Positions 19,388-27,989 of a stretch of DNA of 42,024 nucleotides are shown here, in pieces. A program made the position numbers and the translations under genes. Every line of letters starts with the position of its first letter. The first letter of the stretch is position 1. This DNA comes from Rhizobiales bacterium Ga0077556 (lineage in GTDB: Bacteria > Pseudomonadota > Alphaproteobacteria > Rhizobiales > Phreatobacteraceae). The stretch is from contig LNFH01000370.1 in assembly GCA_001464235.1 (NCBI GenBank), forward strand, positions 1 through 42,024, written 5' to 3'. The notes under the pieces are model-generated. The model saw only the letters and a list, made by a program, of their open reading frames with translations. It did no database searches and was not told the DNA's origin.

Positions 19388-20374
19388 ATGAGCGGCAACG
19401 GCAGCGCGAAATTCGGCGCGTCCTTCGGCGGTTCCTATGGCGGCAGCTTCGGCGGCATGGCGCCCCAGGCGGCCCCGGCCCCGGCCGCCGCGGCGGCTGC
19501 GCCCGGCGACCTCATCAAGGACACCACGACCCGCGACTTCGTGAAGGACGTGCTGGAGGAATCGAAGAAGCAGCCGGTCCTCGTCGACTTCTGGGCCACC
19601 TGGTGCGGCCCCTGCAAGCAGCTCACCCCCGTGCTCGAGAAGGTCGTGCAGTCCTTCAAGGGCAAGGTGAAGCTCGTGAAGATGGACATCGACAAGCACC
19701 CGGAGATCGCCGGCCAGCTCGGCATCCAGTCGATCCCCGCGGTCATCGCCTTCGACAAGGGCCAGGGCATCGACGGCTTCATGGGCGCCCTGCCCGAGAG
19801 CCAGGTGAAGGCCTTCATCGACAAGCTGGTGGGCGGCAAGGTAAGCCCCGACATCGCCGAGATCCTCGCGGCAGCCGATGCGGCGCTGGTGGAGGGTGAC
19901 GCGGCGGGCGCCGCCCAGGTCTATGCCCAGGTGCTCGGCGCCGAGCCGGAGAACCTGCATGCCCTCGCCGGCCTCGCCCGCTGCGCCGTGGAGACGGGCG
20001 ACCTCGACCAGGCCAAGGCGATCCTGGAGCAGGTGCCGGCCGACAAGGCGAACGACAAGTCGGTGGTGGCGGCGAAGGCGGCCCTCGATCTGGCTGCGCA
20101 GGCCGCCGATCTCGGCCCGATCCACGAGTTCGAGCACCGCCTCGCCCAGAACCCCGCCGATCACCAGGCGCGCTTCGACCTCGCCGTGGCCCTCAATGCC
20201 CAGGGCAAGCGCGAGGAGGCCGCCGACCATCTGCTGGAGATCTTCAAGCGCGATCGCACCTGGAACGACGACGGGGCGCGCAAGCAGCTGGTGCAGTTCT
20301 TCGAGGCCTGGGGCCCGATGGACGAGGCGACGCTCTCCGGCCGGCGCAAGCTCTCCTCGCTGCTCTTCCGCTAG
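19388..20374 (+). CDS. cnoX: Thioredoxin-TPR co-chaperone (chaperedoxin) CnoX
   Basis: A 328-residue fusion of a thioredoxin domain and C-terminal tetratricopeptide repeats. After a Gly/Ser/Ala-rich head of about 40 residues, the thioredoxin fold carries VDFWATWCGPCKQ with redox cysteines C73 and C76 and the cis-proline loop GIQSIPAVIAF. Residues from about 155 onward form TPR helices such as LVEGDAAGAAQVYAQVLGAE. E. coli CnoX, which passes oxidised clients to GroEL, has lost one cysteine of this pair; the alphaproteobacterial form here keeps CGPC and should be redox active. The start is ATG 19388 after GAGGGAGAGG. Upstream sequence is shared with the divergent racemase operon. Confidence 0.93.
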   Translation: MSGNGSAKFGASFGGSYGGSFGGMAPQAAPAPAAAAAAPGDLIKDTTTRDFVKDVLEESKKQPVLVDFWATWCGPCKQLTPVLEKVVQSFKGKVKLVKMDIDKHPEIAGQLGIQSIPAVIAFDKGQGIDGFMGALPESQVKAFIDKLVGGKVSPDIAEILAAADAALVEGDAAGAAQVYAQVLGAEPENLHALAGLARCAVETGDLDQAKAILEQVPADKANDKSVVAAKAALDLAAQAADLGPIHEFEHRLAQNPADHQARFDLAVALNAQGKREEAADHLLEIFKRDRTWNDDGARKQLVQFFEAWGPMDEATLSGRRKLSSLLFR

Positions 20375-20494
20375 GCGGTCGCGGCGCCCGAGGGCGCTGC
20401 GGCAGGTCACGCCGTCGGGAGGCTTGGCCTTCCGCGGTCGCGTGCCGGCGGGCCCCGACCGGGACCCGCGCCGGAAACCCATGCCCGTCCCTGA

Positions 20495-21475
20495 CTACGG
20501 CGTGATGAGGATCGCCCCCGTCGTCGCCCGCGCCTCCGCCGCCCTGTGGGCTGCGGCGATGTCGCCGAGAGCGAAGCGCGCGCCGATGTCGACCGACACG
20601 TGGCCCGCCGCGATGGCGGCGAAGAGCTCGGCGGCGTTCTCGCGGAAGACGGCCGGGTCGGCATTGTGCGGGAAGACCGAGGGGCGGGTGAGGAAGAGGC
20701 AGCCCTTCTTGTTGAGGAGTTCGGGGTGGATGTCCGGCGCCGGGCCCGAGGCCGCGCCGTAGGACACCATCAGGCCGAAGGGTTGGATGCAGTCGAGCGA
20801 CTTCAGGAACGTGTCCTTGCCGACCGCGTCATAGACCACCCGCGCCTTGCGGCCACCGGTGGCGGCGAGCACGGCGGCCGGCCAGTCCTCCTGCCGGTAG
20901 TCGACGGCGTGGTCGGCGCCGATGCGCTTGGCCAGCGCGCATTTCTCCGGTCCGCCGGCCGTGGCGATCACCTCGGCGCCGAGCGCCTTGCCCCAGCGCA
21001 CCAGGATCTGGCCGACGCCGCCGGCGGCGGAATGGACGAGGATGAGGTCGCCCGGAACCACGCGGTGGGTCTTGCGCAGCAGGTACTGGGCCGTCAGCCC
21101 CTTGAAGATGAGGGTCGCCGCGGCGGCGTCCGACACCGCCTCGGGCAGGATCACCAGCCGCTCGGCCGGCACGATGCGGCGGTCGGCATAGGCACCGATG
21201 CCGGCATTGATGTAGGCGACGCGGTCGCCGGGCTGCAGCGCGGTGACGCCCTCGCCGACAGCCTCGACGACGCCGGCCGCCTCGTGGCCGAGGCCCGTCG
21301 GCGTGGGGAGGGGATAGGTGCCGCGCCGCTGGTAGACGTCGATGAAGTTGAAGCCGATGGCGGTCTGGCGGATCTGCACCTCGCCCGGACCGGGCGGCGG
21401 CAGGTCGATGGTCTCGATCGCCATCACCTCCGGGTCGCCGAAGCCGTGAAGCCGAACCGCGCGTGCCGTCGCCAT
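20495..21475 (-). CDS. Quinone oxidoreductase, zinc-independent MDR family
   Basis: A 326-residue NADPH-dependent quinone reductase of the QOR1 type. Visible features are the N-terminal GroES-like fold (AVRLHGFGDPEVMAIETID), the segment GFNFIDVYQRRGTYPLPTPTG, and the nucleotide-binding motif HSAAGGVGQILVRWGKALG. Zinc-binding cysteines are absent, as expected for QOR. It reduces quinones by one electron and helps detoxify electrophiles. It starts at ATG 21475 and is divergent from the HMG-CoA lyase frame across 139 bp. The C-terminus TGAILITP is complete. Confidence 0.92.
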   Translation of the reverse strand: MATARAVRLHGFGDPEVMAIETIDLPPPGPGEVQIRQTAIGFNFIDVYQRRGTYPLPTPTGLGHEAAGVVEAVGEGVTALQPGDRVAYINAGIGAYADRRIVPAERLVILPEAVSDAAAATLIFKGLTAQYLLRKTHRVVPGDLILVHSAAGGVGQILVRWGKALGAEVIATAGGPEKCALAKRIGADHAVDYRQEDWPAAVLAATGGRKARVVYDAVGKDTFLKSLDCIQPFGLMVSYGAASGPAPDIHPELLNKKGCLFLTRPSVFPHNADPAVFRENAAELFAAIAAGHVSVDIGARFALGDIAAAHRAAEARATTGAILITP

Positions 21476-21614
21476 GGGCGTGTCTCCCTCGTGTCGTCTC
21501 GTCGTTGCCGCCGGGGGCGGGGGCGAAGCTATGCCATGGCGCCGGGCTCGCCGCCATCCGGCCGTCTTGCCACGGCCCCCATCCTTGCCGACAAAGGCGG
21601 CCGGAGGATCGCCC

Positions 21615-23489
21615 ATGACCCAGACGCCACGTTCCGTCGCCATCATCGAGGTCGCGCCGCGCGACGGTCTGCAGAACGAGAAGGTGATGGTCTCGACGGA
21701 GGACAAGATCAGCCTCGTCGAGCGCTCCTTCGCCGCCGGATTCCGCCACGTGGAGGCGGTGTCCTTCGCCAATCCGAAGCGCGTGCCGCAGATGGCGGAT
21801 GCGGAAGCGGTGATGGCGGGGCTTAGCCCCCGCTATGCCGACCGCAACCTCATCGGTCTCGCGCTCAACGCCCGCGGCGCCGAGCGGGCCGTGGCGGCGA
21901 AGTGCAGCCAGATCAACTATGTCGTGGTCGCCTCGGAGACCTTCGCCAACCGCAACCAGAACGCCTCGGTCGCCGATCTCGTCGACGGCACGCGGGATGT
22001 CGCGGCCATCGCGCGCGCGGCGGGCGTGCCCATGTCGATCTCGCTCGCCACCGCCTTCGGCTGCCCCTTCGACGGGGAGGTGCCGGTGGAGCGGGTGATG
22101 GGCATCGTGGAGGCGCTGCTGAAGAGCGATCCCTTCGACATCGGCTTCGCCGACACGATCGGCTGCGCCGTGCCGCCGCAGGTCACCGACATGCTGGCGC
22201 GCGCACGGGCTCTGTCGACCTCGGTGAAGTGGCGCTGCCATTTCCACGACACCCGCAACACCGGCGTCGCCAACGCCATCGCCGCGGTGGAGGCCGGCGT
22301 CGACTTCCTCGACGCCTCGACCGGGGGCGTCGGCGGCTGCCCCTTCGCCCCGGCGGCGACCGGCAACGTCGCGACCGAGGACCTCGTCTACGTCTTCAAC
22401 CGCATGGGCATCGAGACCGGGCTCGACATCGACACGCTGCTCGACACCTCGCGCTGGCTCTCCGGCGTGCTCGGCAAGCCGCTGCCCTCGGCGCTCGGCC
22501 GGGCCGGCGTGTTTCCGGCCTTCACCCTCGAGGACCTGCGCGCCGCCCACGCCCTGGTGCAGACGGCCATGCCGCCGACGCCGGCCTTCGCCTGGCCGCT
22601 GCTCGCAGCCCGCTTCGGCTGCGAGGTGGTGGTCAAGCACGAGAACCATACGCCGACCGGCGCCTTCAAGGTACGGGGCGGCCTCGTCTACATCGACCGC
22701 CTGAGGCGCGAACGGCCGGAGGTGAGGGGCATCGTGTCGGCGACGCGCGGCAACCACGGCCAGAGCCTCGCCTTCGCCGCGCGGCGGGCCGGCCTGCCCG
22801 TGGTCATCGTCGTGCCGCACGGCAATTCGGTGGAAAAGAACGCGGCGATGCGGGCCTTCGGCGCCGAGCTGGTGGAGCACGGCCGCGACTTCGACGAGGC
22901 GCGGGCGCGCGCCGTCGAGATCGCGGGGGAGCGCGGCTACGAGTTTGCCGCCTCCTTCCAGCGCGATCTCGTCATGGGGGTGGGGACCTATGCGCTGGAG
23001 CTGTTCACGGCGCATCCCGACCTCGACGTGGTCTATGTGCCGATCGGCCTCGGCTCGGGCATCTGCGGGGTCATCACGGCGCGCGACCTCCTGGGCCTGA
23101 CCACGGAGGTCGTCGCCGTCGTGGCCGAGAACGCGCCGGCCTATGCGCTGTCGCTGGCGGCGGGCCGGGTGGTGGAGACCAACGACGCCGCGAGCTTCGC
23201 CGACGGCATGGCGGTGCGCATCCCCAACGCGGAGGCTTTCGCGATGATCGCCCGCGGGGCGGCGCGCTGCGTCACCGTCGGGGAGGACGCCATCGCCGAG
23301 GCCATGCGCATCTACTGGACCGACACCCACAATGCCGCCGAGGGGGCGGGGGCCGCGGCCCTGGCGGCGCTGGCGCGGGAGGCGGCCGGGTTGAAGGGCC
23401 GCAAGGCCGGCGTCATCCTGTCGGGCCAGAACGTCGATCTGGCCGTGATGGGCGAAGTGCTGGCGGGGCGGACGCCGGTGGCGGCCTGA
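21615..23489 (+). CDS. Hydroxymethylglutaryl-CoA lyase joined in frame to a threonine dehydratase
   Basis: One 624-codon frame encodes two apparently complete enzymes. Residues 1 to about 302 are an HMG-CoA lyase, which cleaves HMG-CoA to acetoacetate and acetyl-CoA in leucine breakdown: VAPRDGLQNEKV, the metal-binding HFHDTRNTG, and GGVGGCPFAPAATGN with the catalytic Cys. From about residue 303 it is a PLP threonine/serine dehydratase: HTPTGAFKVRGG with PLP lysine K352, SATRGNHGQSLAF, and GLGSGICGV. The join at 22518-22523 reads FPA then FTLEDLRAAH. FPA looks like a lyase C-terminus and FTLEDL like a dehydratase N-terminus lacking only its Met. I know of no such natural fusion, so a short in-frame deletion that removed stop, spacer and start is likely. 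Start: ATG 21615 with GGAGG upstream. Confidence 0.88.
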   Translation: MTQTPRSVAIIEVAPRDGLQNEKVMVSTEDKISLVERSFAAGFRHVEAVSFANPKRVPQMADAEAVMAGLSPRYADRNLIGLALNARGAERAVAAKCSQINYVVVASETFANRNQNASVADLVDGTRDVAAIARAAGVPMSISLATAFGCPFDGEVPVERVMGIVEALLKSDPFDIGFADTIGCAVPPQVTDMLARARALSTSVKWRCHFHDTRNTGVANAIAAVEAGVDFLDASTGGVGGCPFAPAATGNVATEDLVYVFNRMGIETGLDIDTLLDTSRWLSGVLGKPLPSALGRAGVFPAFTLEDLRAAHALVQTAMPPTPAFAWPLLAARFGCEVVVKHENHTPTGAFKVRGGLVYIDRLRRERPEVRGIVSATRGNHGQSLAFAARRAGLPVVIVVPHGNSVEKNAAMRAFGAELVEHGRDFDEARARAVEIAGERGYEFAASFQRDLVMGVGTYALELFTAHPDLDVVYVPIGLGSGICGVITARDLLGLTTEVVAVVAENAPAYALSLAAGRVVETNDAASFADGMAVRIPNAEAFAMIARGAARCVTVGEDAIAEAMRIYWTDTHNAAEGAGAAALAALAREAAGLKGRKAGVILSGQNVDLAVMGEVLAGRTPVAA

Positions 23490-23503
23490 GGTCGGAGCGA
23501 GAC

Positions 23504-23664
23504 AAGGCCCCACCCCTACCCTCCCCTCGCGGGGCGAGGGGAGGGGGACTACGGCGCTGCGCTCCGTCCGGCTTCGGCGGTGCCAGGCGCAAGGGTCGAA
23601 GAGAAGCGGTACGCAGTAGTCCCCCTCTCCGCGCGGAGCGCGGGGAGGGTAAGGGTGGGGCCTT
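23504..23664. repeat. 161-bp composite palindromic intergenic element
   Basis: Two outer arms of about 49 bp are inverted copies. Each begins AAGGCCCCACCC, continues TACCCTCCCC and ends GGGGGACTAC, with a variable GC-rich small inner palindrome in between (CTCGCGGGGCGAG-like in the left arm, CGCTCCGCGCGGAG-like in the right arm). About 63 bp separate the arms. It lies between the dehydratase stop and fxsA. The layout resembles the mosaic palindromic or MITE-like repeats common in Rhizobiales intergenic DNA. It has no coding capacity and may also act as a terminator or mRNA-processing site. Confidence 0.8.
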
Positions 23665-23758
23665 CTCTTCTCTCATCCTCCCCACCTCGCCCCTGCGACG
23701 GCGCGCGCGCTTGCGAAAGGGCGAGGGAACGACCAGCTATGACGGCGGAGATTTCTCG

Positions 23759-24223
23759 ATGATCCACCTTCGCTGGCTGGTGTTCGGCCTGATCGCGCTG
23801 CCCTTCCTGGAGTTCGCCACGTTCTTCTTCGTGGCGGGCAAGATCGGCTTCATCGGCGCGTTGCTCGCGGTGTTCCTCACGTCCTTCCTCGGCATCGTGC
23901 TGCTGAAGGGCGGGGCGAAGCTGCTGTTCGCCCAGGTCATGCGCTCGGGCGGCGTGGTGCTGATGAGCGGGGAGGCCGCCCGCAGCGGCATGCTCACCGC
24001 CTTCGCCGGCCTGCTCCTCGCCATTCCCGGCTTCGTCACCGACATCATCGCCGTGATCCTGCTCGTGCCGGCGCTTCGCGGCTTCCTCATGGGGCGCGGC
24101 GTCGTCACGACCGGCCAGCGCCCGCCGCCGCCCGGCGTCGTCGACCTCGAACCCGCCGACTGGCGCGAGGAGCGGCGCTCGCCCCCTGCCGACCCGCGGC
24201 TCGGCCCTCCCGGAAAAGGCTGA
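23759..24223 (+). CDS. fxsA: FxsA family membrane protein
   Basis: A 154-residue inner-membrane protein. The hydrophobic core includes [32 protein letters not shown] and the hallmark [20 protein letters not shown], giving three or four transmembrane helices, then a proline-rich cytoplasmic tail typical of alphaproteobacterial members. In E. coli, FxsA overproduction suppresses the F exclusion of phage T7; its normal job is unclear. The ATG at 23759 has GGAG 10 nt upstream. It is followed after 89 bp by secB in the same direction. Confidence 0.9.
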   Translation: MIHLRWLVFGLIALPFLEFATFFFVAGKIGFIGALLAVFLTSFLGIVLLKGGAKLLFAQVMRSGGVVLMSGEAARSGMLTAFAGLLLAIPGFVTDIIAVILLVPALRGFLMGRGVVTTGQRPPPPGVVDLEPADWREERRSPPADPRLGPPGKG

Positions 24224-24312
24224 TCGGCCCCGCCCGCCTTGCCCGCACGGGTTCCCGCGTGCTAGCGAGCCCGCCACGGATCGACCGATCAGGCGCCACC
24301 GGAGATTTCCTG

Positions 24313-24798
24313 ATGACCCCGAACGGCGACACCGCCCTCGAAGCGGCCCCGCAGCTCAACGTCCTCGCCCAGTACGTGCGCGACTTCTCCTTCGAGAACC
24401 GCAATGCCCCGCGCTCGCTGATGCCGCAGAGCGACCAGCCGGCGATCAACATCCAGATCAACGTCAACGCCAATCCGATGAGCGAGCAGGAGTTCCAGAT
24501 CGAACTCACCATCGAGGGCGACGCCAAGACGAAGGAAATGACGCTCTTCAAGTTCGAGCTCGTGTTCGGCGGCATCTTCCGCATCGCCAACGTGCCGCAG
24601 GAGGCCGTCCACCCGATCGTGCTGATCGAGTGCCCGCGCCTGCTCTTCCCCTTCGCGCGCCAGATCATCGCCAACGCCACCCGCGACGGCGGCTTCCCGC
24701 CGCTCTATCTCGACCCGGTCGACTTCGCCGCCCTCTACCGCCAGCGCATGGCCGAGACCGGCGGCCAGATGCCGGGCGGCGCGCCGCTGACGCAGTGA
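24313..24798 (+). CDS. secB: Protein-export chaperone SecB
   Basis: A 161-residue cytosolic chaperone that holds preproteins unfolded and delivers them to SecA. Diagnostic segments are [39 protein letters not shown] and [20 protein letters not shown], followed by the usual flexible C-terminal tail. The start is ATG 24313, with GGAG at 24301-24304. In alphaproteobacteria secB is usually found near fxsA and dnaQ; the fxsA link is kept here. A strong intrinsic terminator follows 27 bp after the stop. Confidence 0.97.
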   Translation: MTPNGDTALEAAPQLNVLAQYVRDFSFENRNAPRSLMPQSDQPAINIQINVNANPMSEQEFQIELTIEGDAKTKEMTLFKFELVFGGIFRIANVPQEAVHPIVLIECPRLLFPFARQIIANATRDGGFPPLYLDPVDFAALYRQRMAETGGQMPGGAPLTQ

Positions 24799-24825
24799 GC
24801 GCCTTCGGATCGCGACACGATGAGA

Positions 24826-24850
24826 GCCGGGCCCTGTGCCCGGCTTTTTT
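24826..24850 (+). terminator. Intrinsic terminator after secB
   Basis: GCCGGGC (24826-24832), loop CCTGT, GCCCGGC (24838-24844), followed by TTTTTT (24845-24850), is a textbook rho-independent terminator for the fxsA-secB unit. Confidence 0.9.
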
Positions 24851-24880
24851 CGTCGCGCTGGCCCGCACGGGGGCCGGCCG

Positions 24881-25540
24881 ATGACCGGGCCGATCCTCGA
24901 CCGCGCCGCCTTCATCCGCACCCATACGCGCCTCCTCACCACGCCGCATGCGCCGGAGATCTCGCTCCACCTCGCCGACGAGGCGACGGCGCTGTGGCAG
25001 AAGACGGAGGACGAGCTCGGCGAGATCGGCCTGCCGCCGCCGTTCTGGGCCTTCGCCTGGGCCGGCGGGCAGGCGCTGGCGCGCTACGTCCTCGATCACC
25101 CGAAGATCGTGGTGGGCAAGCGCGTTCTCGACGTCGCGACCGGCTCCGGCCTCGTAGCCATCGCCGCCGCGAAGGCCGGCGCGCGGGCGGTGACGGCGGT
25201 GGACATCGACGCCTTCTGCGCCGTGGCCGTCGGGCTCAATGCGGCGGCGAACGGGGTCCATGTCACGGCCGAGACGCGCGATCCCGTCGGCAGCGACGAG
25301 GGGTTCGACGTGATCCTCGCCGGCGACATCTGCTACCAGCGCGACATGACGGACGCGATGATGGGCTGGCTCAAACCGCTCGCGGCGCGCGGGACTGTCG
25401 TGCTGATCGGCGATCCCGGGCGCACCTACCTGCCGAAGACCGGGCTCGAGAAACGCGCCGAATACGAGGTGCCGGTGACGCGGGCGCTGGAGGACCTCGA
25501 GATCAAGCGCACGGCGGTCTGGGCCCTCTCCGGCGCTTAG
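24881..25540 (+). CDS. Class I SAM-dependent methyltransferase (protein lysine methyltransferase-like)
   Basis: A 219-residue methyltransferase. The SAM-binding motif I is GKRVLDVATGSGLVAIAAAKAG, motif II includes VTAVDIDAFC, and the catalytic-loop region is VILAGDICYQRDMTD. N-terminal FIRTHTRLLTTPHAPEI and LPPPFWAFAWAGGQALARYV match the ETFB-lysine/calmodulin-lysine type family that methylates lysines on proteins. The substrate here is unknown. The ATG at 24881 is chosen because an upstream in-frame ATG at 24836 lies inside the secB terminator hairpin. Confidence 0.85.
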   Translation: MTGPILDRAAFIRTHTRLLTTPHAPEISLHLADEATALWQKTEDELGEIGLPPPFWAFAWAGGQALARYVLDHPKIVVGKRVLDVATGSGLVAIAAAKAGARAVTAVDIDAFCAVAVGLNAAANGVHVTAETRDPVGSDEGFDVILAGDICYQRDMTDAMMGWLKPLAARGTVVLIGDPGRTYLPKTGLEKRAEYEVPVTRALEDLEIKRTAVWALSGA

Positions 25541-25614
25541 CCGGCTGCTCGCAAATCTTTGATCATTCCACGAAAATTGCGGGGATGCGCCACAGTGTCG
25601 CCGCGACCATCTGG

Positions 25615-25656
25615 TCCCTTGGCGCCGTCGTATCACCGTCGCCGAGCCAAGGGAGG
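25615..25656 (+). promoter_or_regulatory. Hairpin that sequesters a ribosome-binding site
   Basis: TCCCTTGGC (25615-25623) is perfectly complementary to GCCAAGGGA (25646-25654) across a 22-nt loop. The 3' arm contains most of the ribosome-binding site AAGGGAGG, which stands 5 nt before the ATG of the 64-aa gene. Folding would hide this site, so translation may respond to temperature, a ligand or an RNA partner. This is inferred from complementarity only. Confidence 0.5.
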
Positions 25657-25661
25657 CCACA

Positions 25662-25856
25662 ATGCAGCTGACAGCGGAAGTTCGTCCGAGCGCTTTCGAG
25701 GGCAAACCCTTCAAGGTCGTGTTCCGCAAGGCCGACCAGGTCGTGGCGGAATGGCCGGTCTCGTCCGTCAAGGCCGGCGAGGAACGGATCGCCGAGACGC
25801 TCGGCGCCATCGCCTGCGCCAAGGCGCCGAAGGGCACGCCCTGCCACGCGGGCTGA
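25662..25856 (+). CDS. Small protein of unknown function (64 aa)
   Basis: A 64-residue reading frame with an excellent ribosome-binding site (GGGAGG, 5 nt spacing) and alphaproteobacterial codon use. The sequence reads as a short beta-strand region (TAEVRPSAFEGKPFKVVFRK, then VVAEWPVSSV), a helix (AGEERIAETLGAIACAK) and a C-terminal GTPCHAG. It has two cysteines, no signal peptide and no membrane helix, so it is probably cytosolic. I do not recognise a family. Its ribosome-binding site is buried in a 9-bp hairpin. It lies between a methyltransferase and a transporter, neither with an obvious link. Confidence 0.65.
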   Translation: MQLTAEVRPSAFEGKPFKVVFRKADQVVAEWPVSSVKAGEERIAETLGAIACAKAPKGTPCHAG

Positions 25857-25934
25857 CCCGTGCTCCCGCGCTTGACCCGCCCGGCCGGGCGGTGACAGAC
25901 AGGTGCCGATGCAGCCTGCGGGGACCCGACACAC

Positions 25935-27464
25935 GTGACCTCACCGACGAGCGGCGCACCCGATCCCGTCGCGCCGCAGCCGCATGAGGCGGGGGCGATC
26001 GCCTCCCGCCTCGCGGCCGTGTGGCACGACAACGTGGCGCGCCCCGTCCGCGCGCTGAAGACCGCCTACCTGCCGCTCCTGCTCGTCTATTTCGCCTATG
26101 GCGCCCTCGGCGTCATCGACGTGGCGCGGGACATGTGGGTCAAGGAGAGCCTGTCGCTGTCGCCGGCTGAACTCGCCGGCATCGGCGTCTGGCTGAGCCT
26201 GCCCTGGACCATCAAGATGGTCTTCGGCCAGCTGGTGGACAGCGTTCCCCTCTTCGGCTCGCAGCGGCGGGCCTATGTGCTGATCGGCGCCGCGCTGGTG
26301 GCGCTGGGGCTGCTGACGCTCGCCGGCTCCGCGGGCGGATGGCTCGGGGCGCTGAGGCCGGATCAAGCCTTCGTCCTCGGCGCGCTGCTCATCGTCCTCG
26401 GCGCCGTCATCCAGGACGTGGTGGCCGACGCCATGTCCTCGGAGGTGGTCGCCCGCACCGACGAGAAGGGCGAGCCGCGGCCCGACGGCGAGATCCGCGC
26501 CGAACTCGGCATGGTGCAGGTGCTCGGCCGCCTGGCGCTGGGCATCGGCATCCTGTCGGTCGCAGGCCTCTCCGGCTGGCTTGCCCAACACCTCACCCGC
26601 GAGCAGGTGTTCCTCTGTGGCCTCGTCATTCCGGCCGTGTCCGCCATCGGCATCCTCGCGGCCTCGACGGAGACCGCCGAGCGGCGGCCCCTCGACTGGC
26701 GCATCCTCGGCGGCGGCATCGCCTTCGGCGGCTTCGTCGTCGCGGTGGCGCTCCTCGGCGTGCCCTATGCGCAGGAGGTGGTCTTCGTCGGCTCCATGGC
26801 GATCGTGCTGACGATGCTGCACCTCGTCACCCGCGACATCGACCCGAAGACGCGGCGCGCCATCATTTTCGCCTCGGTGATCATCTTCGCCTTCCGGGCG
26901 ACGCCCGGCGTCGGCGACGGCTATTTCTGGTGGTCGCTGGACGTGCTGAAGTTCGACGAGGCCTTCTACGGCGTGCTGCGGCAGACCGGGGCGGTGCTGG
27001 CCATCGCCGCCATGTGGCTGTTCTCCAAGCAGCTGACGGAATATTCGGTCACCACTGTGCTGTTCTGGATCGCGGTCGCCGGCACGATCCTGTCGCTGCC
27101 CAATATCGGCCTGTTCTACGGCCTCGCCGACTGGACGCAGGCGACCTTCGGCTTCGGCGCACGCACCATCGCGGTCGTGGATGCGGCGACCTCCTCGCCC
27201 TTCGCGCAGCTGTCGATGATCCCGCTGCTCACCCTCATCGCCTACTACGCGCCGGAGGGACGGCGGGCGACCTGGTTCGCGCTGATGGCCTCGCTGATGA
27301 ATCTGGCGCTGGTGGCCGGGCAGCTGCAGACCAAGTACCTCAACCAGATCTTCACGGTGGGCCGCGGCAACTATGCCGAGCTCGGCGAGCTCCTCATCAC
27401 CGCGACGGTCATCGGCTTCGTCGTGCCCGTCGCGGTGATTCTGATGTTCAGGAAGCGCGTGTGA
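25935..27464 (+). CDS. MFS-type transporter, folate-biopterin transporter (BT1)-like
   Basis: A 509-residue integral membrane protein with about 12 hydrophobic helices. LSLSPAELAGIGVWLSLPWTIK, followed by FGQLVDSVPLFGSQRRAYV, and VIQDVVADAMSSEVVAR match the BT1 branch of the major facilitator superfamily, whose known members carry folates or pteridines. Bacterial members are mostly uncharacterised, so the substrate is unknown. The frame starts at GTG 25935 with no clear ribosome-binding site. It ends 4 bp before the convergent DUF1579 gene. The shared intervening sequence TGAGGCCTCA is itself palindromic. Confidence 0.85.
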   Translation: MTSPTSGAPDPVAPQPHEAGAIASRLAAVWHDNVARPVRALKTAYLPLLLVYFAYGALGVIDVARDMWVKESLSLSPAELAGIGVWLSLPWTIKMVFGQLVDSVPLFGSQRRAYVLIGAALVALGLLTLAGSAGGWLGALRPDQAFVLGALLIVLGAVIQDVVADAMSSEVVARTDEKGEPRPDGEIRAELGMVQVLGRLALGIGILSVAGLSGWLAQHLTREQVFLCGLVIPAVSAIGILAASTETAERRPLDWRILGGGIAFGGFVVAVALLGVPYAQEVVFVGSMAIVLTMLHLVTRDIDPKTRRAIIFASVIIFAFRATPGVGDGYFWWSLDVLKFDEAFYGVLRQTGAVLAIAAMWLFSKQLTEYSVTTVLFWIAVAGTILSLPNIGLFYGLADWTQATFGFGARTIAVVDAATSSPFAQLSMIPLLTLIAYYAPEGRRATWFALMASLMNLALVAGQLQTKYLNQIFTVGRGNYAELGELLITATVIGFVVPVAVILMFRKRV

Positions 27465-27468
27465 GGCC

Positions 27469-27942
27469 TCAGGCCGCGCGGCGGTAGTCCGAGCGCATGA
27501 AGACGTGCCACGAGCCGTCCGGCTGGCGCACCTGCCCGCGGAACTCGTAGTGGTCGTCGGACTTCACCTCGATGATGTCCTGGTAGGTGGCCGTCGTACC
27601 GTCGCCGGAGAAGGACGGCCCGTCCGCCTGCAGCGTCAGCACCTTGCCGGCGGCGTCGAGTTCGCCGTCATAGACCCAGAGGTTCGCCATCATCGAACCG
27701 ACCCAGGTGCCGACATAGCGGCCCGTCGCCGGATCGTAGCCGATGGTCAGCAGCATGTTCGCCTCGCCCCCGCCCGGCATCTCGCCGGTGCCCTGACCGA
27801 CGATCCAGAACCCGCCGAGGGAGGTGAAGGTCTGCCGGCCCTTGAGCTTCTTTCCCGGATTTTCCGGGCAGTCGTGGTCGTAGTCCCAGGTGCCGATGAA
27901 GCGCTGCAGCCAGGCGTGCTCCTTCTGCGGTTCTCCGAACAT
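27469..27942 (-). CDS. DUF1579 family protein
   Basis: A 157-residue lipocalin-like beta protein. Typical segments are FIGTWDYDHDC, LGGFWIVGQGTGEM, MLLTIGYDPATGRYVGTW and DGSWHVFMRSDY. The function of the family is unknown; it often sits beside SRPBCC and VOC proteins under ArsR-type control, exactly as here. It is the last gene of a three-gene minus-strand operon. There is no signal peptide, so it is cytosolic. It starts at ATG 27942. Confidence 0.9.
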   Translation of the reverse strand: MFGEPQKEHAWLQRFIGTWDYDHDCPENPGKKLKGRQTFTSLGGFWIVGQGTGEMPGGGEANMLLTIGYDPATGRYVGTWVGSMMANLWVYDGELDAAGKVLTLQADGPSFSGDGTTATYQDIIEVKSDDHYEFRGQVRQPDGSWHVFMRSDYRRAA

Positions 27943-27989
27943 GGCGTTTCTCCTCTTGCCGGTTGGTCTTGGGGGGAACTCGTGAGGCG

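Noticed and set aside
20829-23513. Long minus-strand open frame of 894 codons opposite the lyase/dehydratase
   Set aside because: It is Arg/His/Gly-rich low-complexity sequence typical of antisense frames, and it overlaps two recognised genes.
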